This document shows, piece by piece, positions 62,310 to 64,000 of a DNA stretch of 64,000 nucleotides. Location of the stretch: the NCBI GenBank assembly GCA_018857735.1, contig JABMCL010001012.1:496001-560000 (forward strand), in the 5' to 3' direction. This DNA is from Alviniconcha marisindica. Its lineage: Eukaryota; Mollusca; Gastropoda; Provannidae. Under the pieces are notes generated by a model. It made no database searches and had not been told where the DNA came from. It saw only the letters and a list, made by a program, of their open reading frames with translations. The translations under genes were made by a program, and so were the position numbers. Numbering within the stretch: position 1 is the stretch's first letter; every line of letters begins with the position of its first letter.

Positions 62310-64000
62310 CATATTTTACTGAAAAAAACTATCCACGTACAACTTAAGCATTGCAAGTATAGCTTTCTAACGATCTTACTTACAGGATCGTCTACAATGC
62401 GTACTTGTAAATGGCACATACTCCCAAGAAACGTCTATAACAAGTGGAGTACCTCAAGGGTCGATCCTAGGCCCGCTTCTGTTTTGCATCTTTATTAATG
62501 ACTTGTTCCTGTGTCTTACACGTGCGTCAGTCCAAAGTGTGATTTATTTGCTGATGATGGCACCGTTAGTACAACTAATGACAACATAGATGATATACGT
62601 AGGGATTTACAACAAAGTCTATGTGATGTCTCTGGATGGTGTTTTAGACATCGGATGGCACTGAATCTGACGAAAACAAATGAATGTTGATGGCGACGAG
62701 ACAAAAACACCAGAAAAAACAGCTCCCTTTAAATCTAAAGTTCGAGACCACGCCAAAGAGCAAGTTTCAAAACATCGCCTACTTGTAATAACTGTAGACG
62801 AACAGCTAAATTGGCAAATGATATTAACAACATTTGCAGAATCGTTTCTAGAAATACTTTTCTGCTTTCGAAACTGAGCCAAATTGTCAGCCAAAAATCC
62901 AAATTAGCCTTCTTCTTTGCACACATTATGTCACATATGAACTATGTTTCAAATGCATGGGATGGATGTGCCTTGTGCACATGAAGCAGCTGTATGCTCT
63001 CCACAAAGGTGCCGTAAAATTCTTGATGCCAATTCCTAATATGGACTACAAAAAAAGTGTTGTGCTCTCAAACTACTCCCTTTAGACAAACAACTATTGC
63101 CCCAAACAAATGTGTTCTAATGCAAAGGTTGTTCACGGCAAAGCCCCGCAGTATCGGAAAGATCTCCTGATTCCTTCTGAACGTCTTCATGTTCATGGGA
63201 ATAAACAGCTTTTGCCCAGAACAAGGATTGATGTCTTTAAAACGAGTTTCTCCTTTTCGGCTCCTTAGCGTGGAATAGTTTAGCTCGTCATCTCAGATAC
63301 CCCATGGAATTAAAAACATTCAAAAGGAAAGCATATCAGGCACTCGCTAAGCCACCTTGAATGCTACTTTATACTTCTTGTTCTTTTTTCTTCTTTTTTT
63401 CGCTCGTCAGACAACTTGACACAAAATGGATAGAATGTTCTTATTCTTTTGACTTCCTTGCTCTTGCAAAGTTTTAAATTTGTATTTTTATTTAAACAAT
63501 TTTTTTGTTTGTATTTTCATGAAATATATACTCTTTCTTTTTCCTCGTGGTCATCATTATTTTTAAAATTCAAATTTAAATTTTGCATATATGCTTGTGG
63601 GTATGTGTGATGTGCTTTGCTTATGGTTAGGTGTGTTAAGCTCCATCGCTTAGCTTCCAATCTTGTTAGATGTGATCTTGTTTTATACGCAGATAGTGAG
63701 ATAGTCATTATTCTGTCGCTTTCCTTTATTCGTTAATATGATTTTGTAATTCCCTCTCTCCTGAAAATTTGTTTTGAATTTGTCTTACTTTGCTTTATTA
63801 CTGCTCTGTTCGTATGTTTTAGACAGAAATTAGTTTTGTTTTGTTTTTAAGTGTTTGTTTTTTCTTTTTTTCTCTCGCATATTTAATTGTATTCTTGTAT
63901 GATGTATTGAGTGTTGCTGTGTTTGTCATCAGGGACAGACTTGCAAAAAAGGCGACTCGTGCTTAAATCTTTATCCCTGTGTAATACTGTATTATCTTCT
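62310..64000 (+). mobile_element. Frameshifted LINE reverse transcriptase and 3' end (CR1/Jockey-like)
   Basis: One frame reads [20 protein letters not shown] then [20 protein letters not shown], a classic non-LTR reverse transcriptase block. The catalytic FADD ([16 protein letters not shown], 62538-62585) is in another frame, so the gene is broken. Later frames give NICRIVSRNTFLLSKLSQIV, FFFAHIMSHMNYVSNAWDGC and SLAWNSLARHLRYPMELKTF. The 3' region ends in gtgcttaaatctttatccct, gtgtaatactgtattatct, shared with tails in 39212-39572. The element is 5'-truncated and reaches the window edge. Confidence 0.85.

Overview
This is eukaryotic, metazoan nuclear DNA. It holds two intron-rich protein genes with canonical GT-AG exons, decayed non-LTR retrotransposon and piggyBac pieces, and a very heavy load of microsatellites and minisatellites. 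Gene content and repeat style suggest a lophotrochozoan, most likely a gastropod mollusc. That taxon is an inference, since no rRNA, tRNA or mitochondrial marker was seen.

Layout. (1) 244-16031, + strand: the last 13 coding exons of a CCDC158-like coiled-coil gene; its 5' part lies left of the window. All exon phases join without a break into 555 residues plus stop. Nearly every long intron carries its own different minisatellite. (2) 16032-35893: about 20 kb between the two convergent genes, with no gene I can support. It is filled with a 36-bp array in the putative 3' UTR, 34-, 27-, 61-, 22- and 41-bp arrays, long TG/CA/GA tracts and a few dispersed repeats. (3) 35894-57227, - strand: a complete seven-exon speriolin (SPATC1/SPATC1L-like) gene of 1261 codons plus stop. 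A single 2475-bp exon gives a large basic, Ser/Arg-rich centre, and the conserved speriolin C-terminal domain is spread over exons 4-7. Its introns hold a Rex1/CR1-like LINE remnant, a decayed piggyBac transposase, LINE tails, and 39-, 48- and 15-bp arrays. (4) 57228-64000: the putative speriolin promoter, a 5'-truncated LINE with target-site duplications, a 44-bp array, dispersed repeats, and a frameshifted LINE reverse transcriptase running to the window edge.

How the genes relate. Vertebrate SPATC1 is a sperm centrosome protein and CCDC158 is a poorly known coiled-coil protein reported mainly from testis. The window may therefore be a convergent pair of male germline genes, which is an inference. 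The most notable signals are splicing-related: a 54-bp intronic array in which almost every unit ends in a consensus 3' splice site, a TG tract directly before a NAGNAG acceptor of a frame-neutral exon, and a partly duplicated exon-2 acceptor in the speriolin gene. There are also very short retrotransposon tail insertions with clear target duplications. I found no CRISPR array, operon or bacterial-type system.
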